A program made the translations under genes and the position numbers. Source: Compostibacter hankyongensis (lineage in GTDB: Bacteria > Bacteroidota > Bacteroidia > Chitinophagales > Chitinophagaceae). From it: DNA of 64,000 nucleotides. The notes under the pieces are model-generated. The model worked only from the letters and a program-made list of their open reading frames with translations, did not search any database and had not been told where the DNA came from. Every line of letters starts with the position of its first letter. Position 1 is the stretch's first letter. This document shows, one piece after another, positions 19,465-28,521 of this stretch. The stretch spans positions 1 to 64,000 of the forward strand of contig NZ_BAABFN010000006.1 of the NCBI RefSeq assembly GCF_039541075.1. Reading direction: 5' to 3'.

Positions 19465-19482
19465 ACACAAAAATAAACAACC

Positions 19483-20916
19483 ATGAAACCCACCTGGAAC
19501 AGAAGGGATTTCATCAGAAACACAAGCGCAGCCACCCTGGCTGCCATGGCGGCGGGCGTTCCCGTGGCCAGCTTGCTGAGCAGCTGCGGCAGCGGTAAAA
19601 AGAAGATCGCCTCCACCGCAGATACCGTCATCCTGCTATGGATGGCCGGCGGTATGGCCCATACCGAAACCTTTGACCCCAAACGGTACGATCCTTTTGA
19701 AAAAGGAATGGAAGGCAACCGCGTGCTGAGCACCTTCAAGTCGGTGCCGACAGCGGTAGACGGCATCCATTTCTCGGAAGGCCTCGAGTCCATCGGCAGC
19801 GTGATGGACAAAGGCACCGTCATCCGTTCGTATGTAGCCGCGGATATGGGTCATATCCTCCACTCCCGGCACCAGTTTCACTGGCATACCTGCTACGAAC
19901 CGCCGCAGACGCTTGCCGTACCGCATATCGGAGCATGGATCGCCAAGGAGCTGGGACCAAAGAATCCCGTTATCCCCGCCTTTATCGATATCGGCCAGCG
20001 CTTTACCCTCGGCGAAGGAGAAGAGCTGAAAGCTTTTCATACCTCCGGCTTTCTGGGCAACGAGTTTGCTCCTTTTATCATACCCGATCCCAGCGAAGGC
20101 CTGGAGAGCGTACGTCCTCCCGTGGGCATGAGCGCCAAACGTTTCGAAAAACGAAACCAATTGTACAACCAGCTCATCCAAAACAGTCCCCTCGGGGAAT
20201 TTGGCAGCGGTTACCAGAAAGAATCGCTGAAGCGCTCCATGGAGCAGGCCTATATGCTGCTCAATTCTCCGGAAGCCAAGGCTTTTGACCTGAACCAGGA
20301 ACCCAAGGCTTCTTACGATATCTATAAGACCGGAGGCCGCTTCGGCCTGGGTTGTCTGCTGGCCAAACGCCTGACCGAACAGGGAGCCCGCTTTATCAGC
20401 GTCACCAGCGAATATGAGCCCTTCAAAGGATTTGACACGCACGAGAACGGGCATACGCGCATGATCGGTATGAAGAAGATGATCGACAAACCCGTGGCCC
20501 AGCTCATCAAAGACCTGGATAAGAGCGGTCACCTCGACCGCACCCTGATCATCCTGGCCAGCGAATTCAGCCGGGACATGATGGTGGAAGGACGCCCGGA
20601 CGCCAAGGTAAAAGAACAGGTAAAGCAACCCGATATTTTATCCGATATGAAATTCTATGGTATGCACCGCCACTTTACCGACGGCTGCTCCATTCTCATG
20701 TTCGGCGGCGGTATCAAAAAAGGATTTGTCTACGGAAAAACAGCCGATGAACGGCCCTGTAAAACCATCGAGAAGCCGGTGCGGATAGACCAGATCCACC
20801 AGACCATCTATCATACGCTCGGCATTCCCGAAGATACGCAGTACGAAGTGGAAAAACGGCCCTTCTATACCACGCCGGACGGCAAAGGCAAGCCGGTGAT
20901 GGAACTGCTGGCCTGA
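19483..20916 (+). CDS. DUF1501 protein with Tat signal
   Basis: A 477-residue protein of the DUF1501 family (alkaline-phosphatase/sulfatase-like fold), exported by Tat (NRRDFIRNTSAATLAAMAAG). LLSSC near residue 29 could be a lipobox. Visible landmarks are TVILLWMAGGMAHTETFDPK, YVAADMGHILHSRHQFHWHT and DRTLIILASEFSRDM, consistent with the metal-binding fold of the superfamily. It probably forms an operon with the preceding heme protein. No activity has been assigned to the family. It ends only 5 bp from the convergent AraC gene. Confidence 0.88.
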   Translation: MKPTWNRRDFIRNTSAATLAAMAAGVPVASLLSSCGSGKKKIASTADTVILLWMAGGMAHTETFDPKRYDPFEKGMEGNRVLSTFKSVPTAVDGIHFSEGLESIGSVMDKGTVIRSYVAADMGHILHSRHQFHWHTCYEPPQTLAVPHIGAWIAKELGPKNPVIPAFIDIGQRFTLGEGEELKAFHTSGFLGNEFAPFIIPDPSEGLESVRPPVGMSAKRFEKRNQLYNQLIQNSPLGEFGSGYQKESLKRSMEQAYMLLNSPEAKAFDLNQEPKASYDIYKTGGRFGLGCLLAKRLTEQGARFISVTSEYEPFKGFDTHENGHTRMIGMKKMIDKPVAQLIKDLDKSGHLDRTLIILASEFSRDMMVEGRPDAKVKEQVKQPDILSDMKFYGMHRHFTDGCSILMFGGGIKKGFVYGKTADERPCKTIEKPVRIDQIHQTIYHTLGIPEDTQYEVEKRPFYTTPDGKGKPVMELLA

Positions 20917-20921
20917 CACAC

Positions 20922-21806
20922 CTATTGATTCAGCTCGCTGTACTCCTTCCGGTAGGCGGAGGGCGACTGCCCCGTAAGGGTACGGAACTGCTTGTTGAAG
21001 TTGGAAAGCGTCGGGTAGCCGGAAGCATAGCATATCTGCGCGATGGTATGATCGCTTTCCTGGAGCAGCTTGCAGGCATAGCCGATACGCAGCTCGCTGA
21101 TAAAGCCGGAAAAGGATTTATTGGCCCGCGTGCGGAAATACCGGCTGAAAGAAGAAGGTGTCATACAGGTCAGCGCCGCTACCTCCTTCAGGCTGATCTC
21201 CTGCCGGAACCGGGATATCACGTACTCGTATACCCGCGTCATCCTCGCCGCTTCCGACTCCTTGAAGACATTCGTATAGCCGTCGGGGTTCAGATATTCA
21301 TATTGCCGCGAATGGGCCAGCAGGTCCAGTATCTCCAGCAGGCGGACAATGCTGCCCGTGCCGTGCATGCTGAGCAGCTCCAGCATCAGCCGCGTGACGG
21401 TATCCCGCGTGGCGCCCTTGTAGGCAACACCCCGCGCCGCTTTCTGAAAAAGCTGCCGGATGGCAGACAGCTCCTCCTTGCCCGTCAGCGCTCCCCCCAT
21501 AAAGTCTTCCGGGAAATAAATGACGACGCCGCGCGTCTTCAGATCATTGTTCCGCTCATAATAGGCATCTTCACAACGCCAGAGGTGGGGGATGTAAGGC
21601 CCCGTCAGCACCATATCCCCTTCCTTGTAGGGATGTATGCTGTCGCCGATAAAGCGGGTACCCCTGCCCTCCAGCACCACAAAAAGCTGGTACTCCGCAT
21701 GGAAATGCCAGTTGGGATCAAAGAATTTTTCATGCAGATCCCTGATCACAAATGCCCGGCTCTCCGGGATGGGCGACTTACGTACAGCGCGCTGTATCAT
21801 TTCCAC
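20922..21806 (-). CDS. AraC-family regulator with cupin sensor domain
   Basis: A 294-residue cytoplasmic regulator: an N-terminal cupin (about 15-110; FDPNWHFHAEYQLFVVLEGR) and a C-terminal double helix-turn-helix (about 190-290; ISLKEVAALTCMTPSSFSRY, then IAQICYASGYPTLSNFNKQF). It is divergent from the ThuA-fusion gene with about 125 bp between starts, so that gene and itself are the likely targets. It is a paralogue of the AraC protein at 49759, with the same domain order, very similar HTH motifs and a shared hydrophobic middle. The ligand is presumably a sugar or sugar derivative. Confidence 0.93.
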   Translation of the reverse strand: MEMIQRAVRKSPIPESRAFVIRDLHEKFFDPNWHFHAEYQLFVVLEGRGTRFIGDSIHPYKEGDMVLTGPYIPHLWRCEDAYYERNNDLKTRGVVIYFPEDFMGGALTGKEELSAIRQLFQKAARGVAYKGATRDTVTRLMLELLSMHGTGSIVRLLEILDLLAHSRQYEYLNPDGYTNVFKESEAARMTRVYEYVISRFRQEISLKEVAALTCMTPSSFSRYFRTRANKSFSGFISELRIGYACKLLQESDHTIAQICYASGYPTLSNFNKQFRTLTGQSPSAYRKEYSELNQ

Positions 21807-21931
21807 CTATTTATCCTCTCAAAGTAAAAAAAGTTCATAACTTGACAAAATACAGTCGGCTTTGGAAAAAAAACAGCAAGATTACTGCGGCCGGCCGGGG
21901 GAACTTAGCCATTCAAACGCAGACATTCTCT

Positions 21932-24931
21932 ATGAAAAATATCCCTCTGTCCCGTCTGGTCCTTTTTGGGTTGATGGCTGTATGCTGCTGGGCCTGCTCC
22001 GGCAAACGCAGCCATCACTCGGACCGGGTAGAGCTGCTCTTCCTGGGCCACCAGAGCATCCACCACAATTCCAGCGCCTATGAGCCCATCCTGGCCTCTT
22101 ATCTATTCCCGAAGGGAATCAATATCACCTATACCGAAGACCCCGGCGACCTGAACGAGGACAACCTCAGCAAATACGACGGACTGATCATCTATGCCAA
22201 CCATGATTCCATCACCCCCGCCCAGGAAAAAGCCCTGACAGGTTTTGTAAAAGGCGGCAAGGCTTTTATTCCCATACATTGCGCATCGTTCTGCTTTCAG
22301 AATTCGCCCGAATACATCAGAATGGTCGGCGGCCAGTTCAAATCGCACGACACCGGCACCTTTGCCATGACGATCGTAAAGCCGGACCACCCCGTCATGC
22401 AAGGATTCCGCCCCTTTGAAACCTGGGATGAGACCTATGTGCACGACAAGCTCAACCCGGAGAACATCGTGCTCACCGAGCGCGTGGAGGGCGCTCATCA
22501 CGAACCTTATACCTGGGTGCGCAACTATGGCAAAGGCCGCGTATTCTACACGGCTTACGGGCACGACGAGCGCACCTGGCAAAACCCGGGCTTCCTGCAG
22601 CTATTGGAACGGGGTATCTTCTGGGCGCTGAGCGACGAAGCCCGGGAAAAGGCCGCACGTGTACACCTGCCCCGCACCGAACATGTAAAAGCGCCTATCC
22701 CCAATTACGAAAAACGGGACCCGCCGCCGCAGCTGCAAAAACCCCTGCCCTGGGACTCGTCGCGACAGCTCATGCAGGTACCGGTGGATTTCGAAATAAA
22801 GCTCTTTGCCGCCGAGCCGGATATTATCAACCCCATTGCCATGGCCTGGGATGAAAAAGGACGGCTCTGGGTCATCGAAACCACCGATTATCCCAACAAC
22901 AAGCTGGACGACAAATCGCCGGGCGACGACCGCATCAAGATCTGCGAAGATACCGACGGCGACGGCCGTGCGGATAAGTTTACCGTATTTGCCGACAAGC
23001 TTAATATCCCCACCAGCCTCACCTTTGCCAACGGCGGCGTAGTGGTGTCCCAGGCCCCCGATTTTCTCTTTTTTAAAGATACCAACGGGGACGACCGGGC
23101 CGATGTCTGCGATACGATCTTTCACGGCTGGGGCACCTTCGATACCCATGCCGGGCCCTCCAACCTGCGGTACGGACTGGATAATCATCTCTGGGGCACC
23201 GTGGGCTATTCGGGGTTCGACGGCACCGTCGACGGACAGCACCTGAAATTCAGCCAGGGCGTTTACCGCTTTACGCCGGACGGCCGGCAGCTGGATTTTC
23301 TGGCCGGTACCAGCAACAACACCTGGGGGCTGGGCTTTTCCGAAACCTTCGACGTGCTGCTGTCTACCGCCAACAACACGCACAGCGCCTATTATTCCGT
23401 TCCGGACCATTATTTTAAAAACCACCGCCGCTTCGGACAGGGCGTCACCAAAATAGACGGACATTATGAAATGCAGCCCATCACGCCCAACCTGCGGCAG
23501 GTGGATGTGCACGGCGGCTTTACCGCGGCGGCGGGGCATAATCTTTATACCGCCCGCAGCTTTCCGCAGGAATACTGGAACCGTATCGCCTTTGTCTGCG
23601 AACCGACCGGCCGGCTGATCCACCGGGCCGTCCTCGAACCCAAAGGATCGGGTTTTGCCGAGCACAACGGGGGCAACCTGCTGGCCAGCGCAGACGACTG
23701 GGTAGCGCCCGTGCAGGCATCCGTAGGGCCGGACGGAGCCGTCTGGTTCCTGGACTGGTATAACTTTATCGTACAGCACAACCCTACTCCCGAGGGCTTT
23801 GAAACCGGTAAAGGCAACGCCTATATCAACCCCTGGCGGGATCATTCGCACGGACGCATCTATCGTATCGTTTACAAATTTGCCACCCCTCCTGCCCGCA
23901 TGGAGCTGAGCGCCTCCGACCCCGAAGGCCTGCTGAAAGGGTTGGAGAACGATAACATGTTCTGGCGTATGACCGCCCAGCGGCTGCTCGTTTCCTCGGG
24001 CAATAAAAGCAGCCGGGTGCTGAACGGACTGTACCGCCTCGTCAACAACACCGATACGGATGCCATCGGGCTGAACAGTCCCGCCGTCCATGCCCTCTGG
24101 ACCCTTAAAGGACTTGGCGTGCTGGACAGCCAGCACCCCGAAGCCCTGGATGCCGCCGTAAAAGCGCTGCGTCACCCGGCGGCGGGCGTACGCAAGGCTG
24201 CGGTACAGGTGCTTCCGCGTACCGGCGCTATGCTGGAACAGATCGAAAAATCCGGTATCCTGCAGGACCCGGATCTTCATACCCGGCTGGCCGCCTTCCT
24301 GGCGCTGGCAGACATGCCCGCATCCCCGGGAGTCGGGGAAGCGGTTTATAAGTCGGTCCTCCAACCCGTCAATGCCGGCGACCCCTGGCTGCCCGATGCC
24401 CTGCTGGCCGCCGCCATTACCCAGCGGGAAGGCTTTATCCGGGCCTTCAAAGCCGGCGCAGCTTCCCGCTCCCCGGCAGATTCCCTGGCTGAAAATATCC
24501 GCGAAAGACTGGGGCCGGAAGCCGGCGACAGCATTGCCGCCGCCGTTCATGCCGACATGACCATCCAACTGAAGGTCGTACAGCACGATATGAAATACGA
24601 CCGGAAAACGCTCTATGTAAAGGCCGGCAAAAAGATAGCGCTTGTCTTTGAAAATCCCGATTTCATGCAGCATAACCTGCTGATCCTGCAGCCGGGTTCG
24701 CTGGAGAAGGTGGGCGCGGCCGCCGACGAGCTGGCCCGCGATCCGAAAGGGGCGGAAAAAAACTATGTGCCGGATATACCGGAAGTGCTGGCCGCCACAC
24801 CGCTGGTCAATCCGGGCGGATCTTTTGTGCTGGTCTTCACCGCCCCGGAAAAGCCGGGCGATTACCCGTTTGCCTGTACCTTCCCGGGACACTGGCGCGT
24901 CATGAACGGTATCCTGAAGGTAGAGCCCTGA
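21932..24931 (+). CDS. ThuA / PVC-type propeller / cupredoxin fusion lipoprotein
   Basis: A 999-residue exported protein. The frame is open from 21752, but the ATG at 21932 starts a lipoprotein leader (LMAVCCWACSGK). The order is a ThuA-like domain (about 28-250; LLFLGHQSIHHNS, FIPIHCASFCF), a membrane-bound-dehydrogenase-type propeller (about 275-650; AMAWDEKGRLWVIETTDYPN, ICEDTDGDGRADKF), a HEAT-like helical part (about 670-840) and a type-1 copper domain. The copper ligands are fully present: H914, C982, H987, M991, with azurin spacing C-x4-H-x3-M. The canonical C-terminal cytochrome c is replaced by the cupredoxin. Probably a periplasmic sugar-oxidising or electron-transfer protein. Confidence 0.85.
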   Translation: MKNIPLSRLVLFGLMAVCCWACSGKRSHHSDRVELLFLGHQSIHHNSSAYEPILASYLFPKGINITYTEDPGDLNEDNLSKYDGLIIYANHDSITPAQEKALTGFVKGGKAFIPIHCASFCFQNSPEYIRMVGGQFKSHDTGTFAMTIVKPDHPVMQGFRPFETWDETYVHDKLNPENIVLTERVEGAHHEPYTWVRNYGKGRVFYTAYGHDERTWQNPGFLQLLERGIFWALSDEAREKAARVHLPRTEHVKAPIPNYEKRDPPPQLQKPLPWDSSRQLMQVPVDFEIKLFAAEPDIINPIAMAWDEKGRLWVIETTDYPNNKLDDKSPGDDRIKICEDTDGDGRADKFTVFADKLNIPTSLTFANGGVVVSQAPDFLFFKDTNGDDRADVCDTIFHGWGTFDTHAGPSNLRYGLDNHLWGTVGYSGFDGTVDGQHLKFSQGVYRFTPDGRQLDFLAGTSNNTWGLGFSETFDVLLSTANNTHSAYYSVPDHYFKNHRRFGQGVTKIDGHYEMQPITPNLRQVDVHGGFTAAAGHNLYTARSFPQEYWNRIAFVCEPTGRLIHRAVLEPKGSGFAEHNGGNLLASADDWVAPVQASVGPDGAVWFLDWYNFIVQHNPTPEGFETGKGNAYINPWRDHSHGRIYRIVYKFATPPARMELSASDPEGLLKGLENDNMFWRMTAQRLLVSSGNKSSRVLNGLYRLVNNTDTDAIGLNSPAVHALWTLKGLGVLDSQHPEALDAAVKALRHPAAGVRKAAVQVLPRTGAMLEQIEKSGILQDPDLHTRLAAFLALADMPASPGVGEAVYKSVLQPVNAGDPWLPDALLAAAITQREGFIRAFKAGAASRSPADSLAENIRERLGPEAGDSIAAAVHADMTIQLKVVQHDMKYDRKTLYVKAGKKIALVFENPDFMQHNLLILQPGSLEKVGAAADELARDPKGAEKNYVPDIPEVLAATPLVNPGGSFVLVFTAPEKPGDYPFACTFPGHWRVMNGILKVEP

Positions 24932-24942
24932 ACCTGTTCCCC

Positions 24943-24968
24943 GGCCGGCGGCAACAGGGTTGCCGGCC
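24943..24968 (+). terminator. Weak intergenic hairpin after the ThuA fusion gene
   Basis: GGCCGGC (24943-24949) pairs with GCCGGCC (24962-24968) around a 12-nt loop; an alternative inner GGCAAC/GTTGCC pairing is possible. No T tract follows, so it may only be a partial terminator or RNA-stabilising stem before the Gfo/Idh/MocA gene. Confidence 0.3.
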
Positions 24969-24993
24969 TTCTGTACACCCAAAACCGCAGCAC

Positions 24994-26112
24994 ATGCCCC
25001 AGAAAAAGATTAACGTCGCCATCGTAGGACTTGGTTTCGGCGCGGAGTTCATCCCGATCTACCAGCGCCACCCCGGCGCGCATATGTATGCCATCTGCCA
25101 GCGCACCCGCAGCAAGCTCGATGAGATCGGGGATGCCTTTGACGTGGAAAAGCGGTATACCGATTTTGACGAGCTGCTGAAAGACCCGGATATCGATGCC
25201 GTACACATCAATTCGCCGATCGCCAACCATGCCGCGCAGTCGCTGGCCGCCCTGCGGGCCGGTAAGCACGTGGCCTGCACCGTACCCATGGCCACCACTG
25301 TGGAAGAATGCCGGCAGCTGGTGGAGGCGGTACAGGAAACCGGCCTGACCTATATGATGATGGAAACCGTGGTCTACAGCCGCGAGTACCTGTATGTCAA
25401 AACACTTTACGAGCAGGGCGAGCTCGGGAAGCTGCAATTCCTCCGGGGCTCGCATCAGCAGGAAATGGCCGGCTGGCCCGGTTATTGGGAAGGACTTCCG
25501 CCGATGCACTATGCCACGCACTGTGTAGCCCCCGTACTGTCCCTGCCGGACCGCGACGCCGCCTATGTGTCCTGCTTCGGCTCCGGGCGTATCGACGAAA
25601 ACCTGATCGACAAATACGGTTCACCGTTTGCCATCGAGACCTGTCATATCCGGCTGAGGGATTCCGACCTTTCCGCCGAAGTCACCCGTTCTCTTTTCAA
25701 CACCGCACGTCAATACCGGGAAAGCTTCGACGTATATGGTTCCAAAAAGTCTTTTGAATGGTCGCTGACCGAAGCAGGTACGCACATCCTTCATACCGGC
25801 GAGGAACCGGCTGCTACGGAGGCGCCCGACTTCGCCGACCGGCTGCCTGAAGACATCCGGCCGTTCACACGGCAGGGGGTATACGACGCGGAAGCGCATC
25901 AGCACCTCTCCTTTATCCAGGGCTCCGGCCACGGCGGATCGCACCCGCATCTTGTCCATGAATTTATCAGCGCGCTGCAGGAAGGCCGAAAGCCTTATCC
26001 CGATGTACGCCGCTCCGCCAACATCACCTGCGTCGGCATCCTGGCCCATATGTCTGCCATGGCAGACGGGAAGCTGATACCCCTGCCCGCCTTTACCTTT
26101 GCGGCAGGGTAG
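24994..26112 (+). CDS. Gfo/Idh/MocA-family NAD(P)-dependent oxidoreductase
   Basis: A 372-residue cytosolic oxidoreductase with an N-terminal Rossmann fold (INVAIVGLGFGAEFIPIYQ, family motif G-x-G-x-G/A) and the family segment AVHINSPIANHAAQSLAALR, then GKHVACTVPMATTVEECRQL. The usual catalytic E-K-P is replaced by T-V-P here, so the family lysine after the Rossmann domain appears to be absent. The C-terminal beta-sheet domain includes GWPGYWEGLPPMHYATH with a candidate active-site H. It follows the ThuA fusion by 62 bp; in rhizobial ThuA/ThuB a Gfo/Idh partner makes and ThuA handles 3-keto sugars, so a related partnership is possible (inference). Confidence 0.85.
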   Translation: MPQKKINVAIVGLGFGAEFIPIYQRHPGAHMYAICQRTRSKLDEIGDAFDVEKRYTDFDELLKDPDIDAVHINSPIANHAAQSLAALRAGKHVACTVPMATTVEECRQLVEAVQETGLTYMMMETVVYSREYLYVKTLYEQGELGKLQFLRGSHQQEMAGWPGYWEGLPPMHYATHCVAPVLSLPDRDAAYVSCFGSGRIDENLIDKYGSPFAIETCHIRLRDSDLSAEVTRSLFNTARQYRESFDVYGSKKSFEWSLTEAGTHILHTGEEPAATEAPDFADRLPEDIRPFTRQGVYDAEAHQHLSFIQGSGHGGSHPHLVHEFISALQEGRKPYPDVRRSANITCVGILAHMSAMADGKLIPLPAFTFAAG

Positions 26113-26140
26113 CCCCGTTGCGGCTATTTAACAACGATGC

Positions 26141-27184
26141 CTACCGGAGTTCCTTCAAAGGCACCCTGGCCAGATAAATGGCCGTGTTCTTTTCATGCGA
26201 AGAATAATAGGAAACCCAGAGCTTGCCGCGATAGCTGACCAGTCCGGGATAACTGTTGTCGCCCCCGCTGGGCAGGCGGACGGTTTTCCGGACACGGCCC
26301 AGGGTATCCGTTACAAAAAGGGCGGTATAGAAATGATCTTTTCCCCCTTCGGAAGCATACAGCCGCGATGCCATGCAGATACGATCTTTGCCCAGGAAGA
26401 TAAAGTTAGGGCCGCCCAGGCGGATGTCCAGCTTCTGATACGCCCAGTCCCGGTAAGGCGGCCGGCTGCGCGCCAGCACCCCTTTCTGATCGCCCAGATC
26501 TCTTCTGATCAGGACATACATTTCGTCATGCTGATCAAACCGGATAGTGGATTCATTCGGGAAGCCGTCGACCTCGAGCCGGCTCATCCGTTCAAAGGTC
26601 TGCCCGTCGGTAGTGCGCAAAAGATAGCAGGCGGTCCGGTCTTTCCGGTCGCCGGTGCCGGCCTGGTAGTCGATGGCGTAGCCGGTTCCTTTATGCCAGG
26701 TCACCCGCCATATCCAGTTGCCGGAAGGCGGGAGACCAGGGCCCAGCTTTACCGGGCGGGGCGCAGAAAAACGGCTGCCCGTTTCATCGGAAAAGGAGAC
26801 GTGCGTCTGCCCGTCTACCAGCACCTTACCCCGGTATACCGAACCGCCCATCAGGATCATCAGCTTTCCCTGCGGCGTCACCGATATCTTGGGATCCCTG
26901 AGATCCGTGCCGGCTTTTTCCAGTACGGCGATGCTATGCCAGCTTTTTCCGTCGGCCGAACGCAATACCTGTATCTTGCCATCGGTTCCATACACGTGCG
27001 CGGAGGCCTCTCTGAATACGCAATAAAAGGCATTCCGGAAGCGGAGCAGATCCGTAAAGGCGTTATGCGGCGCACGATCCCATATCCTGATCGCTTCCGG
27101 CATAGGCGTGTCCGTGGTACTTTTTCTCAGCGAAGCGCAGCTACAAAGGGAAACGGCAAATACGATCGTAAATAGTTTTTTCAT
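26141..27184 (-). CDS. Sialidase-like beta-propeller lipoprotein
   Basis: A 347-residue exported lipoprotein (lipobox near VSLCSCAS). Repeated strands of the form DGKIQVLRSADGKSWHSIAV and RTTDGQTFERMSRLEVDG resemble Asp-box blades of sialidase-like six-bladed propellers; an FRNAFYCVFREAS segment could supply the conserved arginine, and GGDNSYPGLVSYRGKLWVSY is a typical late blade. The full sialidase arginine triad cannot be confirmed by eye. The enzyme could act on sialic acid, another exo-linked sugar, or only bind glycans. It converges on the Gfo/Idh/MocA gene with 28 bp between stops. Confidence 0.6.
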   Translation of the reverse strand: MKKLFTIVFAVSLCSCASLRKSTTDTPMPEAIRIWDRAPHNAFTDLLRFRNAFYCVFREASAHVYGTDGKIQVLRSADGKSWHSIAVLEKAGTDLRDPKISVTPQGKLMILMGGSVYRGKVLVDGQTHVSFSDETGSRFSAPRPVKLGPGLPPSGNWIWRVTWHKGTGYAIDYQAGTGDRKDRTACYLLRTTDGQTFERMSRLEVDGFPNESTIRFDQHDEMYVLIRRDLGDQKGVLARSRPPYRDWAYQKLDIRLGGPNFIFLGKDRICMASRLYASEGGKDHFYTALFVTDTLGRVRKTVRLPSGGDNSYPGLVSYRGKLWVSYYSSHEKNTAIYLARVPLKELR

Positions 27185-27241
27185 TTTTATGGTTTGTCTG
27201 TTGAATAGTCAGGTATCGTGCATGCGCGAATTGTCCTTGTG

Positions 27242-28306
27242 TCAAGCTGTCATCAGAAAACGGACAAAAGCCTCCTTCGCTGCTTTCAGGCGACGGGGAT
27301 CTATCCGCGCATCAGGATCGAAAAATTCCGGCAAAATGTCGACCCCGTTTTTTTTCAGCGTCCGTTTCCATATGCCCGTCACCTGCCCGTTGACGACAAC
27401 CACAGGCCAAAAGATGCCGTTGTTCGAAATTGCCCGGCGCTGGTGCCCGGACGGCAGCACCGCCTTCCGGTCTTTATAGCCGATGATATATTCGTCAAAC
27501 GCCGGCAACAGATATACGGACGGTTTGGCTTTTTTTGCCGGCGCAACCACCTCCGGCGGAAACCAGTAGGTATCGTCGCCGACCTTTTCCGAAAGGAAAC
27601 TATGCTGCACGAAGTCCAGTCCTTTTCTGGCTTCCGTGCCGCTGAGCCCCGACCACCAGGAAAAATCCGCCACAGTAGCCGGTCCGTGGCTGGAAAAATA
27701 TCGCTCCGCCAGCATGGCCAGGGCTTCATCGCGGTCCAAGGCCCTCGTCTCCGGCACCCTTTCCGCCAGCAAAGCATAGGTGATCTTTTTATCTTTCGTG
27801 GCCCCGCTGCAGAGGATGCCCTCCAGCTCGGCCGACAGCAGCAGGTGCGATCCCCTGACGTCTGTGGTAGCGATCTTCGCCTTTTCAAGGCGGGACAGCA
27901 GCGCTTCACGGGTGAGATGTTCGCCTTCTGAAAGCGCTTTCTCCAAGATCCTGTGGCTCTTGCGAATGACGGTGGGGCTCAGCTCCAGCCGCCGGTGCCG
28001 GCCGGCCAGCGAGGCCTTCAGACGGGGAGCCGTCAGCGCGAGCATCCAGCGGATATCCTCAGCCGCCACAAAATGCCAGGTGGGCCGCAGCACATGCGTG
28101 CGGATGATCGTACCGCCGGCTATGGCCTCCTCTACCGTCCGGTCCGTAGCGCCGGGAAGCCGCAGCCCTATCGCCCATTTTGCCATGGCATAATCCTGGG
28201 CCTGCATGGCGCCCATCCGGTATACCGTTTCCATTACCCGCTTGTCATTCGTTTCCGCGATCTGCTGGCTGTACAGTCGCATGCGGGCGATATCTCTGGT
28301 ATTCAT
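27242..28306 (-). CDS. AlkZ-type winged-helix DNA glycosylase (HTH_42)
   Basis: A 354-residue protein of the winged-helix DNA-binding family PF06224, which includes the DNA glycosylases AlkZ and YcaQ. The start at 28306 (MNTRDIARMRLYSQQI) gives the usual family N-terminus; a frame open to 28411 adds residues of no family character. The catalytic-site motif reads Q35-A-Q37-D in MQAQDYAMAKWAIGLR, the Q-x-Q form of AlkZ rather than the Q-x-D form of YcaQ. HVLRPTWHFVAAEDIRWML and LLPAFDEYIIGYKDR are also conserved. The likely role is excision of alkylated bases or crosslink unhooking; no biosynthetic cluster accompanies it. Confidence 0.85.
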   Translation of the reverse strand: MNTRDIARMRLYSQQIAETNDKRVMETVYRMGAMQAQDYAMAKWAIGLRLPGATDRTVEEAIAGGTIIRTHVLRPTWHFVAAEDIRWMLALTAPRLKASLAGRHRRLELSPTVIRKSHRILEKALSEGEHLTREALLSRLEKAKIATTDVRGSHLLLSAELEGILCSGATKDKKITYALLAERVPETRALDRDEALAMLAERYFSSHGPATVADFSWWSGLSGTEARKGLDFVQHSFLSEKVGDDTYWFPPEVVAPAKKAKPSVYLLPAFDEYIIGYKDRKAVLPSGHQRRAISNNGIFWPVVVVNGQVTGIWKRTLKKNGVDILPEFFDPDARIDPRRLKAAKEAFVRFLMTA

Positions 28307-28521
28307 CTGAAAAATATTTAGCTGCTGCAAACGGGCTTTCCGGTTCAGCCCCGCGTAAATTTCCCGATCGCATAAACAAATTTCCGGATCGGACAAGTCC
28401 ACCCTTTTCACCCTTTATACCTTGCGCGAAAATCCGGCTTTCCTGTCCCGGTACTGTTTTTTTCCGGCTCCGAAGGGCATTCCGAAAAACTGAAATTAAA
28501 TTTTTAAATCAAAAAAAAGAT

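Noticed and set aside
21807..21931. A second copy of the AraC promoter element upstream of the ThuA fusion gene, near AGTTCATA.
   Set aside because: Only AGTTCATA is shared and the -7 box and spacing do not match, so the resemblance is likely chance.
26110..26126. TAGCC/GGCTA hairpin between the Gfo/Idh/MocA and sialidase-like genes.
   Set aside because: Five base pairs without a T tract is too weak to call a terminator.
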